Counted from the first letter of the stretch, positions 51,055 to 61,128 are shown. The stretch is 64,000 nucleotides of DNA from an uncultured Mailhella sp. (GCF_944324615.1 NZ_CALUWY010000006.1:1-64000); one strand, 5' to 3'. The notes: generated from the sequence alone by a model not told the origin. Numbers and translations: made by a program.

Positions 51055-52335
51055 TCAGGACTTGTGCAGCATGATGTCGAGGATGACCTTGTCGGCCTCC
51101 TTCATGCCCGTGGAACCCAGGCGGCCGAGGTTGGCGATGCAGGCTTCGATGTCGTCATCCACAATACCTTCGTTGCCGGGCACTTCGGTGCCGGCCATGG
51201 CAAGAAGCACGGCCTGAATGCCCGCACCCACGGCCGTGGCGACCTTGAGGGCGCAGCTGCTTTTGGCGCCGTCGCAGATCATGCCGGACACGTTGCCCAC
51301 CATGTTGCGCACCGTGCGTTCCATGTCCTTGAGGCCGCCGCCGAGAAGCAGCGCTATGCCGCAGGCCGAGGCCGTGCCCGCCACCATGGCGCCGCAATGG
51401 GCCGAAAGGCGGCCCAGGTGATGCTTGATGTGAATGGAGGTGAGGTGGCTCATCATGAGCCCCCGGGCCAGCTTCTCATCGTCGCACTGCATGCGCAGGG
51501 CGCAGGCCACCACGGGCATGGTGCAGGTGATGCCCTGATTGCCGCTGCCGGAATTGCTCATCACCGGCATCATCACGCCGGCCATGCGCGCGTCGGCGGC
51601 GGCCGCCGTGAGCTTGGTGGCAAAGGTGGGCAGATCGTCGGCAAGAATGTGCTTGCGTATCTGCGTGTCCATCATCTTGCCCACGCCGAGGCCGTACTGA
51701 CGGCGCAGCCCTTCTTCCGCCACGCGGCGGTTCATGCGCGCGGCTTCCAGAATGAAGCTGATTTCCTCGATGGGGGAGGTGGTGGCGAATTCGTAGATGC
51801 CCGCAAGGGTGAGCGGCCAGGGGCTGTCCGCTTCGCCGGCGGCTTCGGCGCGGGGCTTTTCAAAGATGAGCGAGCCGTTCTGCCATACGCGGGTGATGTT
51901 GTCGTGGCTGCCCGCCAGTTCGGCGGCGGCGCTCTCGTCTCCGGCAGAGGCCGTGACCAGGCAGTAGAGCAGCTCGTCGTTGTCTGCAAGGTGCAGGTTC
52001 ACCGCGTTCTTTTCCAGCATGTCGCGGGCGTCGCCGGCCGTGGTCTCGTCGATGTCGCGCAGGCATTCCAGACCGAGGGCGCTTTTGCCGCCCAGCGCTC
52101 CGGCTGCGGCCGCCACGCCGAGGCCCATTTCGCCCGTGCCGGGAACCATGACGCCCATGCCGTTTTTAAGAAGATTGGCACTGACGGCCACATCCAGCTT
52201 CTCGGGTCTGCGGCCCAGGGTTTCGGCGGCCTTTGCCGAGGCGAGCGCCACGGCAATGGGTTCCGTGCAGCCCAGGGCCGGAACCACTTCCTGCTGCAGC
52301 AGGCTTATGAAGCGCTTTCTTTCCTCTTGAGTCAT
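51055..52335 (-). CDS. cyuA: L-cysteine desulfidase (UPF0597/CyuA family)
   Basis: A 426-residue enzyme of the CyuA/UPF0597 family, which splits cysteine into pyruvate, ammonia and sulfide using an Fe-S cluster; related to the serine dehydratase alpha chain. It shows VVPALGCTEPIAVALASAKA (C23), NGMGVMVPGTGEMGLGVAAA, MSNSGSGNQGITCTMPVVA and MICDGAKSSCALKVATAVGAG. It overlaps the symporter gene by 4 bases. Substrate specificity for cysteine rather than serine is by family; in a sulfidogenic anaerobe, sulfide release from cysteine is plausible. Confidence 0.85.
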   Translation of the reverse strand: MTQEERKRFISLLQQEVVPALGCTEPIAVALASAKAAETLGRRPEKLDVAVSANLLKNGMGVMVPGTGEMGLGVAAAAGALGGKSALGLECLRDIDETTAGDARDMLEKNAVNLHLADNDELLYCLVTASAGDESAAAELAGSHDNITRVWQNGSLIFEKPRAEAAGEADSPWPLTLAGIYEFATTSPIEEISFILEAARMNRRVAEEGLRRQYGLGVGKMMDTQIRKHILADDLPTFATKLTAAAADARMAGVMMPVMSNSGSGNQGITCTMPVVACALRMQCDDEKLARGLMMSHLTSIHIKHHLGRLSAHCGAMVAGTASACGIALLLGGGLKDMERTVRNMVGNVSGMICDGAKSSCALKVATAVGAGIQAVLLAMAGTEVPGNEGIVDDDIEACIANLGRLGSTGMKEADKVILDIMLHKS

Positions 52336-53555
52336 GCGTTTTCTCCGCTGTGCTGGAGCGTGTCCAGCTGTTCATTTCTGTTGAAGATGCCCTCCAGCAT
52401 GAGGGTGAGGGCGCCGTCGCCCGTGATGTTGCAGGCCGTGCCGAAGCTGTCCTGCAGGGCGAAGATGGCGATGAGCAGGGCCACGCCGTTCTGGTCGAAG
52501 CCGAGTACGCCGGTGACGATGCCGAGGGAGGCCACCACGGTGCCGCCGGGCACGCCGGGAGCGCCCACGGCGAAGATGCCGAGCAGCATGCAGAAGAGCA
52601 TCATGACGCCCACGCTCGGAAGCGTGCCGTAGAGCATGAGGTGCAGCGTCATGCAGAAGAAGGTTTCCGTGAGCACGGAACCGCACAGATGCACGGTGGA
52701 GCCCAGGGGAATCATGAATTCCACAAGGTTTCTGCTGAGCACGCGGGATTTTCTGGCGCATTCCAGGGCCACGGGCAGCGTGGCCGCGCTGGACATGGTG
52801 CCCACGGCGGTGAGGTAGGCGGGGGCGTAGTGGCGGAACACTTCCCAGGGATTGCGGCCGGAGAGCAGGCCGCCTATGCCGTACAGCACGGAAAGCCAGA
52901 TGAAGTGGCCGACGATGACGATGAGCACCATGGAGATGAACACGGGCAGGTGAAGGCTGAGGGAGCCTTCATAGGCCAGTCCGAGGAAGGACATGCCCAC
53001 GAAGAAGGGCAGGATGGGAATCATGACGTGAAGGACGAGGGCGCTCATGACGCGTTCAAGCTCGGAAAAGAGCCTGGCCATGTTTTCCGACTTCGTCCAG
53101 CTGATGGCTACACCGAAGAGAAGGGCGAGCACCAGAGCGCTCATGACGCTGAAGAGCGGCGGAATGTCGAGCTGGAACACGATTTTCGGCAGGGAACGCA
53201 GCGTTTCGGCCGAGGTGGCTATGGAAAGATGGGGAATGATGGTGTAGCCCGCGACGGTGGAGAAGAACGCCGCCCCGATGGAGGAAAGGTAGGCGATGGC
53301 CACGGCCGTGAAGAGAATTCTGCTGGCGTTCTGCCCGAGGCGCACGATGGCCGGGGTGATGAAGCCGACGATGACGAGGGGAACAAGGAAGAAGATGATC
53401 TGCCCGAAGATATAGCGCAGCGAAACCACGGCATCCATGATGCAGTGCAGCGGGCTTTCGGTATGGGAACCGAGGTATGTGCCCGCAAGCGAACCGATGA
53501 CGATGCCGGCGAGCAGTTTGAGAATGAGGGAAAAATCAGCGGCCTTGGTGGACAT
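52332..53555 (-). CDS. Dicarboxylate/amino acid:cation symporter (DAACS)
   Basis: A 407-residue membrane transporter of the GltP/SstT type. It has eight membrane helices and the two re-entrant loop signatures, MSSAATLPVALECARKSRVL (serine-rich loop) and ALQDSFGTACNITGDGALTLML, with GSTVHLCGSVL. GGAGG precedes the ATG. The next gene overlaps by 4 bases and encodes cysteine desulfidase, so cysteine, serine or a related amino acid is a likely substrate, carried in with sodium or protons. Specificity is inferred from the neighbour. Confidence 0.87.
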   Translation of the reverse strand: MSTKAADFSLILKLLAGIVIGSLAGTYLGSHTESPLHCIMDAVVSLRYIFGQIIFFLVPLVIVGFITPAIVRLGQNASRILFTAVAIAYLSSIGAAFFSTVAGYTIIPHLSIATSAETLRSLPKIVFQLDIPPLFSVMSALVLALLFGVAISWTKSENMARLFSELERVMSALVLHVMIPILPFFVGMSFLGLAYEGSLSLHLPVFISMVLIVIVGHFIWLSVLYGIGGLLSGRNPWEVFRHYAPAYLTAVGTMSSAATLPVALECARKSRVLSRNLVEFMIPLGSTVHLCGSVLTETFFCMTLHLMLYGTLPSVGVMMLFCMLLGIFAVGAPGVPGGTVVASLGIVTGVLGFDQNGVALLIAIFALQDSFGTACNITGDGALTLMLEGIFNRNEQLDTLQHSGENA

Positions 53556-53817
53556 GAGAAGCCTCCATCATAAGGAATGTAGTGCTTTTTGCGCTGTAGC
53601 ACAGGAAGGGAGGCTTCGCAACATGCGCCGGAAAAGGCAGAGACTGAGCGTGCGGGAAAAAAAGCGTCGGCGCAGTCGATGTCCGGAGCGGGGACGCAGA
53701 GTGCGGGGGCGTTTTTCCGGAAAAAAGGGAAAAAGCGGGAGAAAATAAAAAAACAGGGAAGAAAATGCTTGACGAAGGGGAAAAAGCTCTATAAGAATTT
53801 TCCTCACCGAACAATAA

Positions 53818-53893
53818 AGGCGCGTAGCTCAGGTGGCAGAGCACTTCCTTGACACGGAAGGGGTCAGCAGTTCAAGTCTGCTCGTGCCTACCA
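53818..53893 (+). tRNA. tRNA-Val (anticodon GAC)
   Basis: A full cloverleaf with CCA encoded: acceptor AGGCGCG with CGTGCCT (one G-U), D arm GCTC/GAGC, anticodon arm CTTCC/GGAAG with loop TTGACAC (GAC at 53851-53853), and T arm AGCAG/CTGCT around TTCAAGT. GAC reads GUC and GUU valine codons. A terminator follows. Confidence 0.95.
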
Positions 53894-53906
53894 CAAAAAA
53901 ACATCG

Positions 53907-53939
53907 GAAAGGGAGGCAGCGCCTCCCTTTCTTTTTTTT
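53907..53939 (+). terminator. Intrinsic terminator of the tRNA gene
   Basis: An 11-bp stem, 53907-53917 with 53921-53931, then eight T. It sits 28 bases before the thrS start and could also damp read-through from tRNA into thrS. Confidence 0.88.
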
Positions 53940-53967
53940 GTTTCACATTTGGATTTTGGAGTTTTCC

Positions 53968-55914
53968 ATGCAGATATCCGTAGAAGGAAAGTTGATTGAG
54001 GCCGCCGCCGGCGTTTCGTGCGCCGAGGTGCTGAAGCAGGCTCTTTCCGGCAAACGGTTCAAAGCCGCTCTTGCCTGCCGTGTGCGTACTGCCGACACGG
54101 AAGAGCTGCTCGATCTTTCTGCTGAAGTACCCGCCGGTGCGCTGGAACTTGCGCCCGTGACGGCCGAGGAGCCCGAAGGCCTCCAGCTTCTGCGCCATTC
54201 CACCTCTCATGTCATGGCTGCCGCCGTGCAGAAGCTCTTCCCCGGTGTGAAGGTGACCATCGGCCCCTCCATTGATTCCGGTTTCTATTACGATTTCGAC
54301 GCTCCGCGTCCCTTCTCCCCCGACGACCTCGAAGCCATCGAAAAGCAGATGCGCGCCATCATCGCCGAGAACGTTCCCTTTGAACGCTCGGTCATGAACA
54401 AGGCCGACGCCGTGGCGCTCTTCCGCGACAAGGGCGAGAACTACAAGGTGGAGATCATCGAAGGCATCGACGCCGACACCGTGTCCCTGTACCGCTGCGG
54501 CGATTTCCTCGATCTGTGCCGCGGCCCGCATATCCCCGCCACCGGCGCGGTGAAGGCCTTCAAGCTTCTTTCCGTGGCGGGCGCCTACTGGCGCGGCGAC
54601 GAAAAGAATCCCATGCTCTCCCGTATTTACGGCACGGCCTTCCCGGATGAAAAGGCCCTGAAGGACTACCTTGCCGCCATCGAGGAAGCCAAGAGGCGCG
54701 ACCATCGCCGCCTGGGCAAGGAACTCGGCCTCTTCTCCTTCCATGAAGACGTGGCCCCGGGCATGTCCTTCTGGCTGCCCAAGGGCATGATGCTGCGCAC
54801 CATTCTTGAGGATTTCCTCGTGCGCGAACATCTGAAGCGCGGCTATGAACTCGTGCGCGGTCCGCAGATTCTGCGCCGCGAACTGTGGGAACGTTCCGGC
54901 CACTACGATCATTACCGTGAAAACATGTACTTCACGGAAATCGAAGGCGACGTGCACGGCGTGAAGCCCATGAACTGCGTGGGCCACATGCTCATGTACG
55001 GCGAAACCCTGCACAGCTACCGCGACCTGCCCGTGCGCATGTTTGAACTCGGCGTGGTGCATCGTCACGAAAAGTCCGGCACGCTGCACGGCCTTCTGCG
55101 CGTGCGCCAGTTCACGCAGGATGATGCCCACATCATCTGCGCCATCGACCAGCTGGAAGAGGAAATCATCAACGTGATGCACCTCTCCGCCGACCTGATG
55201 GATCTTTTCGGCTTCAAGTACCGTATTTTCATTTCGACCCGCCCCGAGGACAGCATCGGTTCCGACGAGGCGTGGGAGCGTGCCACCAGCGCGCTCATCA
55301 AGGCCGTGGAGAAGGAGGGCAAGCCCTACCAGATCAACGAAGGCGACGGCGCCTTCTACGGCCCCAAGATCGATATCAAAGTCACCGACGCCATCGGCCG
55401 TGAATGGCAGCTTTCCACCATTCAGGTGGACTTCACGCTGCCCGAGCGCTTCGATCTCGTGTATGTCGGGCAGGATGGCGAACGCCATCGTCCCGTCATG
55501 GTGCACCGTGCCATTCTGGGTTCTCTGGAACGCTTCATCGGCGTGCTTACCGAGCACTATGCCGGCGCCTTCCCTGCCTGGCTTGCTCCCGTGCAGGCCC
55601 GCATCGTCAACGTGACCGACTCCCAGATGGATTATGTCAAGGAAATGAAGAGCCGCCTTGCCGCCGCCGGTCTCCGTGTGGAAACCGATCTGCGCAATGA
55701 GAAGCTGGGCTTCAAGATCAGGGAAGCCCAGATGGCCAAGATTCCCTATGTCCTCGTGGTGGGCGACAGGGAAGTGGCCGACGGCGGCTTCAGCGTCCGC
55801 CTGCGTTCCGGCGAGAACATCGGCTTCCGCTCCGTGGAAGAGGTGATCGCCATGGTCAGGACGGAAAGTGAGGAACCGTTCAAACGTGGAGGTATGAGCT
55901 ATAGCTTCGCCTAA
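53968..55914 (+). CDS. thrS: Threonine-tRNA ligase
   Basis: A 648-residue class II synthetase. The frame is open from the tRNA, but the ATG at 53968 has TTGGAG upstream and starts the TGS domain ([15 protein letters not shown]). Then come the editing domain ([19 protein letters not shown] with the HxxxH zinc site and [10 protein letters not shown]), the catalytic core (motif 2 [14 protein letters not shown], motif 3 [17 protein letters not shown]), and the anticodon domain. It is first in the thrS-infC-rpmI-rplT group. Confidence 0.97.
   Translation: MQISVEGKLIEAAAGVSCAEVLKQALSGKRFKAALACRVRTADTEELLDLSAEVPAGALELAPVTAEEPEGLQLLRHSTSHVMAAAVQKLFPGVKVTIGPSIDSGFYYDFDAPRPFSPDDLEAIEKQMRAIIAENVPFERSVMNKADAVALFRDKGENYKVEIIEGIDADTVSLYRCGDFLDLCRGPHIPATGAVKAFKLLSVAGAYWRGDEKNPMLSRIYGTAFPDEKALKDYLAAIEEAKRRDHRRLGKELGLFSFHEDVAPGMSFWLPKGMMLRTILEDFLVREHLKRGYELVRGPQILRRELWERSGHYDHYRENMYFTEIEGDVHGVKPMNCVGHMLMYGETLHSYRDLPVRMFELGVVHRHEKSGTLHGLLRVRQFTQDDAHIICAIDQLEEEIINVMHLSADLMDLFGFKYRIFISTRPEDSIGSDEAWERATSALIKAVEKEGKPYQINEGDGAFYGPKIDIKVTDAIGREWQLSTIQVDFTLPERFDLVYVGQDGERHRPVMVHRAILGSLERFIGVLTEHYAGAFPAWLAPVQARIVNVTDSQMDYVKEMKSRLAAAGLRVETDLRNEKLGFKIREAQMAKIPYVLVVGDREVADGGFSVRLRSGENIGFRSVEEVIAMVRTESEEPFKRGGMSYSFA
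55901..55903 (+). promoter_or_regulatory. Probable AUA start codon of infC with ribosome binding site
   Basis: In the infC frame an ATA at 55901-55903 lies 8 bases after GGAGG at 55888-55892, inside the 3' end of thrS. The first ATG in frame, at 55916, is 23 bases from that site with no other site nearby. infC of many bacteria starts at AUU or a similar codon, so that IF3 can limit its own synthesis. Confidence 0.55.
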
Positions 55915-55915
55915 C

Positions 55916-56452
55916 ATGAGACCTCGTCGCGACGTGCCTCAGGACGGTGTGCGCCGCAACGAGCAGATTCGTGCCCGTGAAGTACGGGTGATTGGTCCGG
56001 AAGGTGAACAGATCGGCATTCTTCCCTGTTCCGACGCCATCGCCATGGCCCATGAGTCCGGTTATGACCTGGTGGAAGTGGCTGCCAACGCCGAACCGCC
56101 GGTGTGCCGCATCATGGACTTCGGCAAGTTCAAGTACGAACAGCAGCAGAAGAAGAAGGAAGCCAAGCGCAACCAGACGGTGGTGCAGATCAAGGAAATC
56201 AAGGTTCGTCCCAAGACGGACGACCATGACTACGAAACCAAGCTGCGCCATATCCGCCGTTTCCTTGCCGACGGCGACCGCTGCAAGGTCACGGTGTTCT
56301 TCCGGGGCCGCGAGATCGTGCACAAGGATCGCGGTGAGTCCATTCTCACCAAGATCATTGCGGATACCGCCGACGTGGGCAAGGTCGAACAGGCTCCCAG
56401 CGCCGAAGGCCGCACCCTCCAGATGTTGCTCATTCCTCTTCCCAAGAAGTAG
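55916..56452 (+). CDS. infC: Translation initiation factor IF-3
   Basis: A factor that prevents subunit joining and checks the start codon. From the first ATG it has 178 residues; starting at the likely AUA (55901) would add five. It reads RRNEQIRAREVRVIGPEGEQIGILPCSDAIAMAHESGYDLVEVAANAEPPVCRIMDFGKFKYE, the linker QQQKKKEAKRNQ, and the C-terminal domain with KEIKVRPKTDDHDYETKLRHIRRFL and VTVFFRGREIVHKDRG. All are typical. The gene follows thrS directly (stop at 55914), a layout shared with many bacteria. Confidence 0.95.
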   Translation: MRPRRDVPQDGVRRNEQIRAREVRVIGPEGEQIGILPCSDAIAMAHESGYDLVEVAANAEPPVCRIMDFGKFKYEQQQKKKEAKRNQTVVQIKEIKVRPKTDDHDYETKLRHIRRFLADGDRCKVTVFFRGREIVHKDRGESILTKIIADTADVGKVEQAPSAEGRTLQMLLIPLPKK

Positions 56453-56459
56453 CTCATAT

Positions 56460-56494
56460 CCGGCGCGGGCGAAGTGGGCTTTTGCCCGCGCCGG
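56460..56494 (+). promoter_or_regulatory. Strong hairpin between infC and rpmI
   Basis: An 11-bp GC-rich stem, 56460-56470 with 56484-56494, not followed by T. It begins 7 bases after the infC stop. It may stabilise the messenger or be part of a leader for L20 control of rpmI-rplT. The remaining sequence to 56704 shows no gene. Confidence 0.4.
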
Positions 56495-56704
56495 TGAATT
56501 TCCCGGGAACCGTATGCAAAGAGCCGCAGACCTGCCTTTCCCTGCCGGGGAAGCGGGGGCGGCTTTTTCGCAAAGGCCATTCTGCGCGCCTCTGCCGTAT
56601 TTTTTCGCTTGCAGATTATGCGAAAATGCTGCATAGTCGGTTCCTTCTGATGCCTAAATCGTCCTTTCCGTTTTCGGGAAGGCACGAATACCAAGGAGTT
56701 GGTT

Positions 56705-56902
56705 ATGCCCAAGATCAAGACCAGCCGTTCTGCCGCCAAGCGCTTCAGCACCACCGGCAGCGGCAAGTTCCGCCGTCGTCGCCAGAACCTGCGCCACATC
56801 CTCACCAAGAAGGATGCCAAGCGTCGTGCCCGTCTGGGCAAGGGTGCCCTTGTCGACAGCGCGAACCTGAAGGCCGTCAAGCGCCTCATGCCCTACGCCT
56901 GA
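56705..56902 (+). CDS. rpmI: 50S ribosomal protein L35
   Basis: A 65-residue basic protein: MPKIKTSRSAAKRFSTTGSGKFRRRRQ, then RHILTKKDAKRRARLG and KRLMPYA. The ATG at 56705 follows AAGGAG by 7 bases. The frame open from a TTG at 56699 is not used. Confidence 0.97.
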   Translation: MPKIKTSRSAAKRFSTTGSGKFRRRRQNLRHILTKKDAKRRARLGKGALVDSANLKAVKRLMPYA

Positions 56903-57011
56903 GTCCTGCCTTTTTGCAGGCCGCGTAGCTTTTCGAATTTCGCCGCCCTGTCGCGGCTCAACTCCCGCTGGCTCGATCTCCGCCTCGCGGGACTGAATGT
57001 GGAGGTTTTCC

Positions 57012-57365
57012 ATGCGTGTGAAGAGAGGTCTTGCTGCCCATCGCCGGCACAAGAAATATCTGGATATGGCCAAGGGCTTCCGCGGTGGCCGCAGCCGCCT
57101 GTACCGCATTGCCCGCGAAGCCGTCGAGCGTTCCCTGAACTATGCCTTTGAAGGCCGCAAGCTCCGCAAGCGCGCCTTCCGCCGCCTGTGGATCCAGCGC
57201 ATCAACGCCGGCGCCCGCATCAACGGCCTGTCCTATTCCCGTCTGGTCAACGGCCTGAAGCTTGCCGGTGTGGAAATCAACCGCAAGATGCTCGCCGACC
57301 TCGCCGTGCGCGAAAAGGCCGATTTTGCCGCCATCGTCGAACTTGCCAAGTCCAAGCTGGCGTAA
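57012..57365 (+). CDS. rplT: 50S ribosomal protein L20
   Basis: A 117-residue basic protein that binds 23S rRNA and is needed for assembly. The ATG at 57012 follows GGAGG; the sequence is [34 protein letters not shown], then [27 protein letters not shown]. Normal length. Confidence 0.97.
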   Translation: MRVKRGLAAHRRHKKYLDMAKGFRGGRSRLYRIAREAVERSLNYAFEGRKLRKRAFRRLWIQRINAGARINGLSYSRLVNGLKLAGVEINRKMLADLAVREKADFAAIVELAKSKLA

Positions 57366-57444
57366 GTTCTGATCCTTTCGGGCGCGGCCCGCAGACATCG
57401 GGCCGCTCATGCCCGGGGAAGCTTTCTGGGGAGTTTTTCCCCGC

Positions 57445-57480
57445 AAGGGGTGCAGTGCCTTGGCTCTGCACCCCTTTTTC
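57445..57480 (+). terminator. Intrinsic terminator between rplT and pheS
   Basis: An 11-bp stem, 57445-57455 with 57466-57476, followed by TTT-C. It lies 80 bases after rplT and 50 before pheS, and may work as an attenuator for pheST. Confidence 0.8.
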
Positions 57481-57529
57481 ATTTCAGCCCGCAGGAGCGC
57501 GGAAGCGCCGCCTGCCACAAGGCCTTGCC

Positions 57530-58570
57530 ATGGATTTCCTTGAACAACTGAACGGACTGGCCGGCAAGCTTGATGAACGTCTGAGCCGGATTACCTCGGA
57601 AGCGGAACTTGAGGCGGCCCGGGTGGACTTTCTCGGTCGCAAGGGGCAGCTTGCCGAACTCATGTCGCACATGCGCGACCTTTCCCCGGAAGAACGTCCC
57701 GCCTTCGGGCAGGCTGCCAACGCGGTGAAGCAGCGCCTTACGGAAATGTTTGAAGAGCGCCTGAAGCGCCAGGAAGAGGAAAGGGAGGCCGCCTTCCTTG
57801 CCGGCTTCGACCCGAGTCTGCCCGGCCGCAGCCTGTGGACCGGTTCGCTCCATCCCATCACTCTGGCCATGCAGGAAGTCTGCTCCGTGTTCCAGCACAT
57901 GGGCTACGAAATCGCCGGCGGCCCCGAGGTGGAAACCGACTTCAACTGCTTTGAAGCGCTCAACATGCCCCCCGAACACCCCGCCCGCGACATGCAGGAC
58001 ACCCTGTACATCACCGACAAGGTGCTTCTGCGCACGCACACCTCCTGCGTACAGGTGCGCACCATGATGAAGCGCAAGCCTCCGCTTGCCATCATCGGCC
58101 CAGGCAAGGTGTACCGCCGCGACTCCGACGTGACCCACACCCCCATGTTCCATCAGATCGAGGGTCTTCTTGTGGACAGGCACGTCACCATGGCGGATCT
58201 TCGCGGCACGCTTACCGCCTTTGTGCGCGCCGTGTTCGGTGAAAAGACGCGCGTGCGCTTCCGCCCCAGCTTCTTCCCCTTCACCGAGCCCAGCGTGGAA
58301 GTGGACATGTCCTGCACCCAGTGCGGCGGCCACGGTCATGTGAACGGACAGCCCTGCCGCGTGTGCAAGGGCTCCGGCTGGCTTGAAATACTCGGCAGCG
58401 GCATGGTGGACCCGGCCGTGTTCACTTCCGTCGGCTACGATCCGGACGAGGTTTCCGGCTTTGCCTTCGGACTCGGCGTGGAACGCATCGCCATGCTGAA
58501 GTACGGCCTTACCGACCTGCGCATGAACTTTGAAAACGACGTGCGCTTCCTCCATCAGTTCCCTGCGTAG
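57530..58570 (+). CDS. pheS: Phenylalanine-tRNA ligase alpha subunit
   Basis: A 346-residue class II subunit from the ATG at 57530, with AAGG upstream; the frame open from 57188 overlaps rplT. The N-terminal coiled coil (about 1-85) binds tRNA. Catalytic regions: [65 protein letters not shown] and [24 protein letters not shown] motif, [11 protein letters not shown], is also present. Confidence 0.97.
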   Translation: MDFLEQLNGLAGKLDERLSRITSEAELEAARVDFLGRKGQLAELMSHMRDLSPEERPAFGQAANAVKQRLTEMFEERLKRQEEEREAAFLAGFDPSLPGRSLWTGSLHPITLAMQEVCSVFQHMGYEIAGGPEVETDFNCFEALNMPPEHPARDMQDTLYITDKVLLRTHTSCVQVRTMMKRKPPLAIIGPGKVYRRDSDVTHTPMFHQIEGLLVDRHVTMADLRGTLTAFVRAVFGEKTRVRFRPSFFPFTEPSVEVDMSCTQCGGHGHVNGQPCRVCKGSGWLEILGSGMVDPAVFTSVGYDPDEVSGFAFGLGVERIAMLKYGLTDLRMNFENDVRFLHQFPA

Positions 58571-58710
58571 AGGAAAGGCGTGCCGGGAAAGGGCCTCCGG
58601 GCTTTTTTCCGCACCGCACCCGGCCTGCTGCTGCAGAGGCCGGAGGCGGGCGGGAGGCGCTTTTCGGCGCTCCCGGAATGCGTGTCTTTCACCTCTGAGG
58701 AGAAATACAT

Positions 58711-61128
58711 ATGCTGCTGAGTTTCAATTGGCTGAAGGAATTTGTCCCCTATACGGGAACGGCGGAAGAGCTGGGCGAGATGCTCACCATGCTCGGCCTC
58801 GAACTGGAAGAAGTGGTGCATCCCTATGCGGAAATTGAGGGCGTGGTCACGGGCCGCGTGCTCACCTGCGAGGCGCATCCCGATTCCGACCATCTCCATG
58901 TCTGCACGGTGGACGTGGGCGCAGGCGAACCTCTGAACATCGTGTGCGGCGCGCCCAACGTGGCCGCAGGTCAGCTTGTGGTGGTGGCTCCCGTAGGGTC
59001 CACGCTGCCCGGCGGACTGGTGATGAAGAAGGCCAAGCTGCGCGGCGTGCCCTCGTTCGGCATGATCTGCTCCGAGCGCGAGCTCGGCCTTGCGGACGAT
59101 CATTCCGGCATTCTTGTCCTGCCCGAGGAAAACAGGGCGGGCCGCAAGATCATGCCCGGCGAGAAGTTCGTCGATGCCTACGATCTCGACAAGGAAGTGC
59201 TGGACATCAGCATCACGCCCAACCGTTCCGACTGCCTTTCCGTGTACGGTTTCGCCCGCGTGGTGGGCGCCTATCTCGGCCTGCCCGTGACGAAGCCTTC
59301 CTTCCATCTGGAAGAGAAGGGCGAGGACATGAGCGGCGCCGTGCCCGTGGACGTGAAGGACGGCGGGCTCTGCCCCTCCTACCTCGGCCGCATTCTGAAG
59401 GGCGCGAAGGTGAAGCCTTCCCCCGCCTGGATGCGCTATCGTCTGAACGCCGTGGGTGTGCGTGCCATTTCCAACCTCGTGGACGTGACCAACTATATCC
59501 TCATGGAACTGGGTCAGCCCCTGCATGCCTTCGACCACAACAAGCTTGCGGGCGGCCGCATCATCGTGCGTCCTGCGGAAGACGGCGAGAAGCTCACCAC
59601 CCTGGACGGGCAGCAGCGCCTGCTCAAGGCCGGTGACGGCCTTATCTGCGATGCGGAAAAGCCCGTGGCTCTGGCGGGCGTCATGGGCGGTCTGGAAACC
59701 GAAATCACCGATGAGAGCGAAAGCGTGTTCCTCGAATGCGCGGTGTTCCGTCCGAGTTCCATCCGCATGACGGCGCGCCGTCTCGGCCTGAACAGCGAAG
59801 CCTCCTACCGTTTCGAGCGCGGTGTGGATCCCACGGGCATGTCCTTTGCCCTTGACCGCGCGGCGGCGCTCATGGCCGAACTTTCCGGAGCGGAAGTGTG
59901 CCGCGGCGTGTGCGGCGCGACCCCCAGCCCCTGGCAGGCTCCGGTGGTGAACTTCCGCAGAAGCCGCGCCGAAGATCTGCTCGGCGTGGAGCTCACGGAC
60001 GATTTCTGTGCCGAAACGCTGGAAAAGCTGGGCTGTGAAGTGGACAGAAGCCACGGCGAGACCTGGAGCGTGAAAACGCCCGGCTGGCGCTACGACCTCA
60101 CCCGCGAAGCCGACCTCATCGAGGAAGTGGCCATTTTCAAGGGCGTGGACAATCTCGGTGAAACCCTGCCCTCCATTCCGCAGACTCTCTCTTCCTTCGG
60201 CGCTCCCGAGGGCCGTCACGCCTTCATGATGCGCGTGAAGCACTGGGCCGCCGGATTCGGCCTGAACGAAGCCGTGAACTACAGCTTCGTGGGCAACAAG
60301 GACCTGGATTTTCTGGGCCTGCCCGCCGAAGGCCGCGTGAACATCCTGAACCCCCTCACGGCGGAGCAGGACGTTCTGCGTACCGAGCTGGCTCCCGGTC
60401 TTTTCCAGAACGTGCGCCAGAACATCGCCCAGGGCGCAACGGGCATCCGCCTCTTTGAAGTGGCCGAAGCCTTCTGTCAGGATCCTGCCAGCGACACCAC
60501 GGTGAAGGAAGTGCGTCACCTTGCCATGGTCCTTTACGGTTCCCGTTACGACGAAGCCTGGGCCCATGCCGATGAGGACATGGACTATGTGGACCTGAAG
60601 GGCATGGTGGAAAAGCTCTTCACCTTCCTGCACCTGCCGCTGCCCTCCTATGCGCTGAAGCAGGAGCATCCCTATCTTGCTCCCGCCGTGAGCGTGATCA
60701 TGGAAGGCGGAGCCGTGGCCGGCGTCATGGGCCGCCTCAAGCCCGCCATGGCCGACGCCTACCTGGCCCGCAAGGCCGTGTGGTACGCCGATCTCGACCT
60801 CGATCTTCTGCGCGAGGCCTCTCAGGGCGTGCATACCCTGTTCCATCCTCTGCCCGTGTACCCTGCCGTGCGCCGCGACATCACCTTCATCGCACCGCGC
60901 ACCATGCATGTGGATGCCATCCTGTCCGCCGTGCGCGGGGTGAAGACCTCCCTCATGGAAAACGTGGAACTGCTGGATGTGTACGAACCTGCGGGCGGAG
61001 CGGAGCGCAACATCACCTGCCGCCTCACCTTCCGCAAGGCCGACCGCACCCTGCAGGACGGCGAAGTGGATAAGGAACGCGAAAAGATCGCTTCCTCCGT
61101 GGTGAAGAGCCTCGGCGTGCGCGTGTAG
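58711..61128 (+). CDS. pheT: Phenylalanine-tRNA ligase beta subunit
   Basis: An 805-residue subunit. GAGGAG precedes the ATG. Domains in order: tRNA-binding OB-fold (about 40-155; HPDSDHLHVCTVDVGAG), B3/B4 editing domain (SNLVDVTNYILMELGQPLHAFD), B5 domain, catalytic-like domain (GVDNLGETLPSIP, NPLTAEQDVLRTELAPGL), and C-terminal anticodon-binding FDX-ACB domain (VYPAVRRDITFIAPRTMHVDAI). It follows pheS by 140 bases without a gene or clear hairpin between. Confidence 0.97.
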   Translation: MLLSFNWLKEFVPYTGTAEELGEMLTMLGLELEEVVHPYAEIEGVVTGRVLTCEAHPDSDHLHVCTVDVGAGEPLNIVCGAPNVAAGQLVVVAPVGSTLPGGLVMKKAKLRGVPSFGMICSERELGLADDHSGILVLPEENRAGRKIMPGEKFVDAYDLDKEVLDISITPNRSDCLSVYGFARVVGAYLGLPVTKPSFHLEEKGEDMSGAVPVDVKDGGLCPSYLGRILKGAKVKPSPAWMRYRLNAVGVRAISNLVDVTNYILMELGQPLHAFDHNKLAGGRIIVRPAEDGEKLTTLDGQQRLLKAGDGLICDAEKPVALAGVMGGLETEITDESESVFLECAVFRPSSIRMTARRLGLNSEASYRFERGVDPTGMSFALDRAAALMAELSGAEVCRGVCGATPSPWQAPVVNFRRSRAEDLLGVELTDDFCAETLEKLGCEVDRSHGETWSVKTPGWRYDLTREADLIEEVAIFKGVDNLGETLPSIPQTLSSFGAPEGRHAFMMRVKHWAAGFGLNEAVNYSFVGNKDLDFLGLPAEGRVNILNPLTAEQDVLRTELAPGLFQNVRQNIAQGATGIRLFEVAEAFCQDPASDTTVKEVRHLAMVLYGSRYDEAWAHADEDMDYVDLKGMVEKLFTFLHLPLPSYALKQEHPYLAPAVSVIMEGGAVAGVMGRLKPAMADAYLARKAVWYADLDLDLLREASQGVHTLFHPLPVYPAVRRDITFIAPRTMHVDAILSAVRGVKTSLMENVELLDVYEPAGGAERNITCRLTFRKADRTLQDGEVDKEREKIASSVVKSLGVRV

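Noticed and set aside
53872..55917. Minus-strand frame opposite thrS
   Set aside because: Shadow of threonyl-tRNA synthetase, with biased low-complexity composition.
58555..60909. Minus-strand frame of 784 codons opposite pheT
   Set aside because: His/Gly-rich shadow; pheT on the plus strand is complete.
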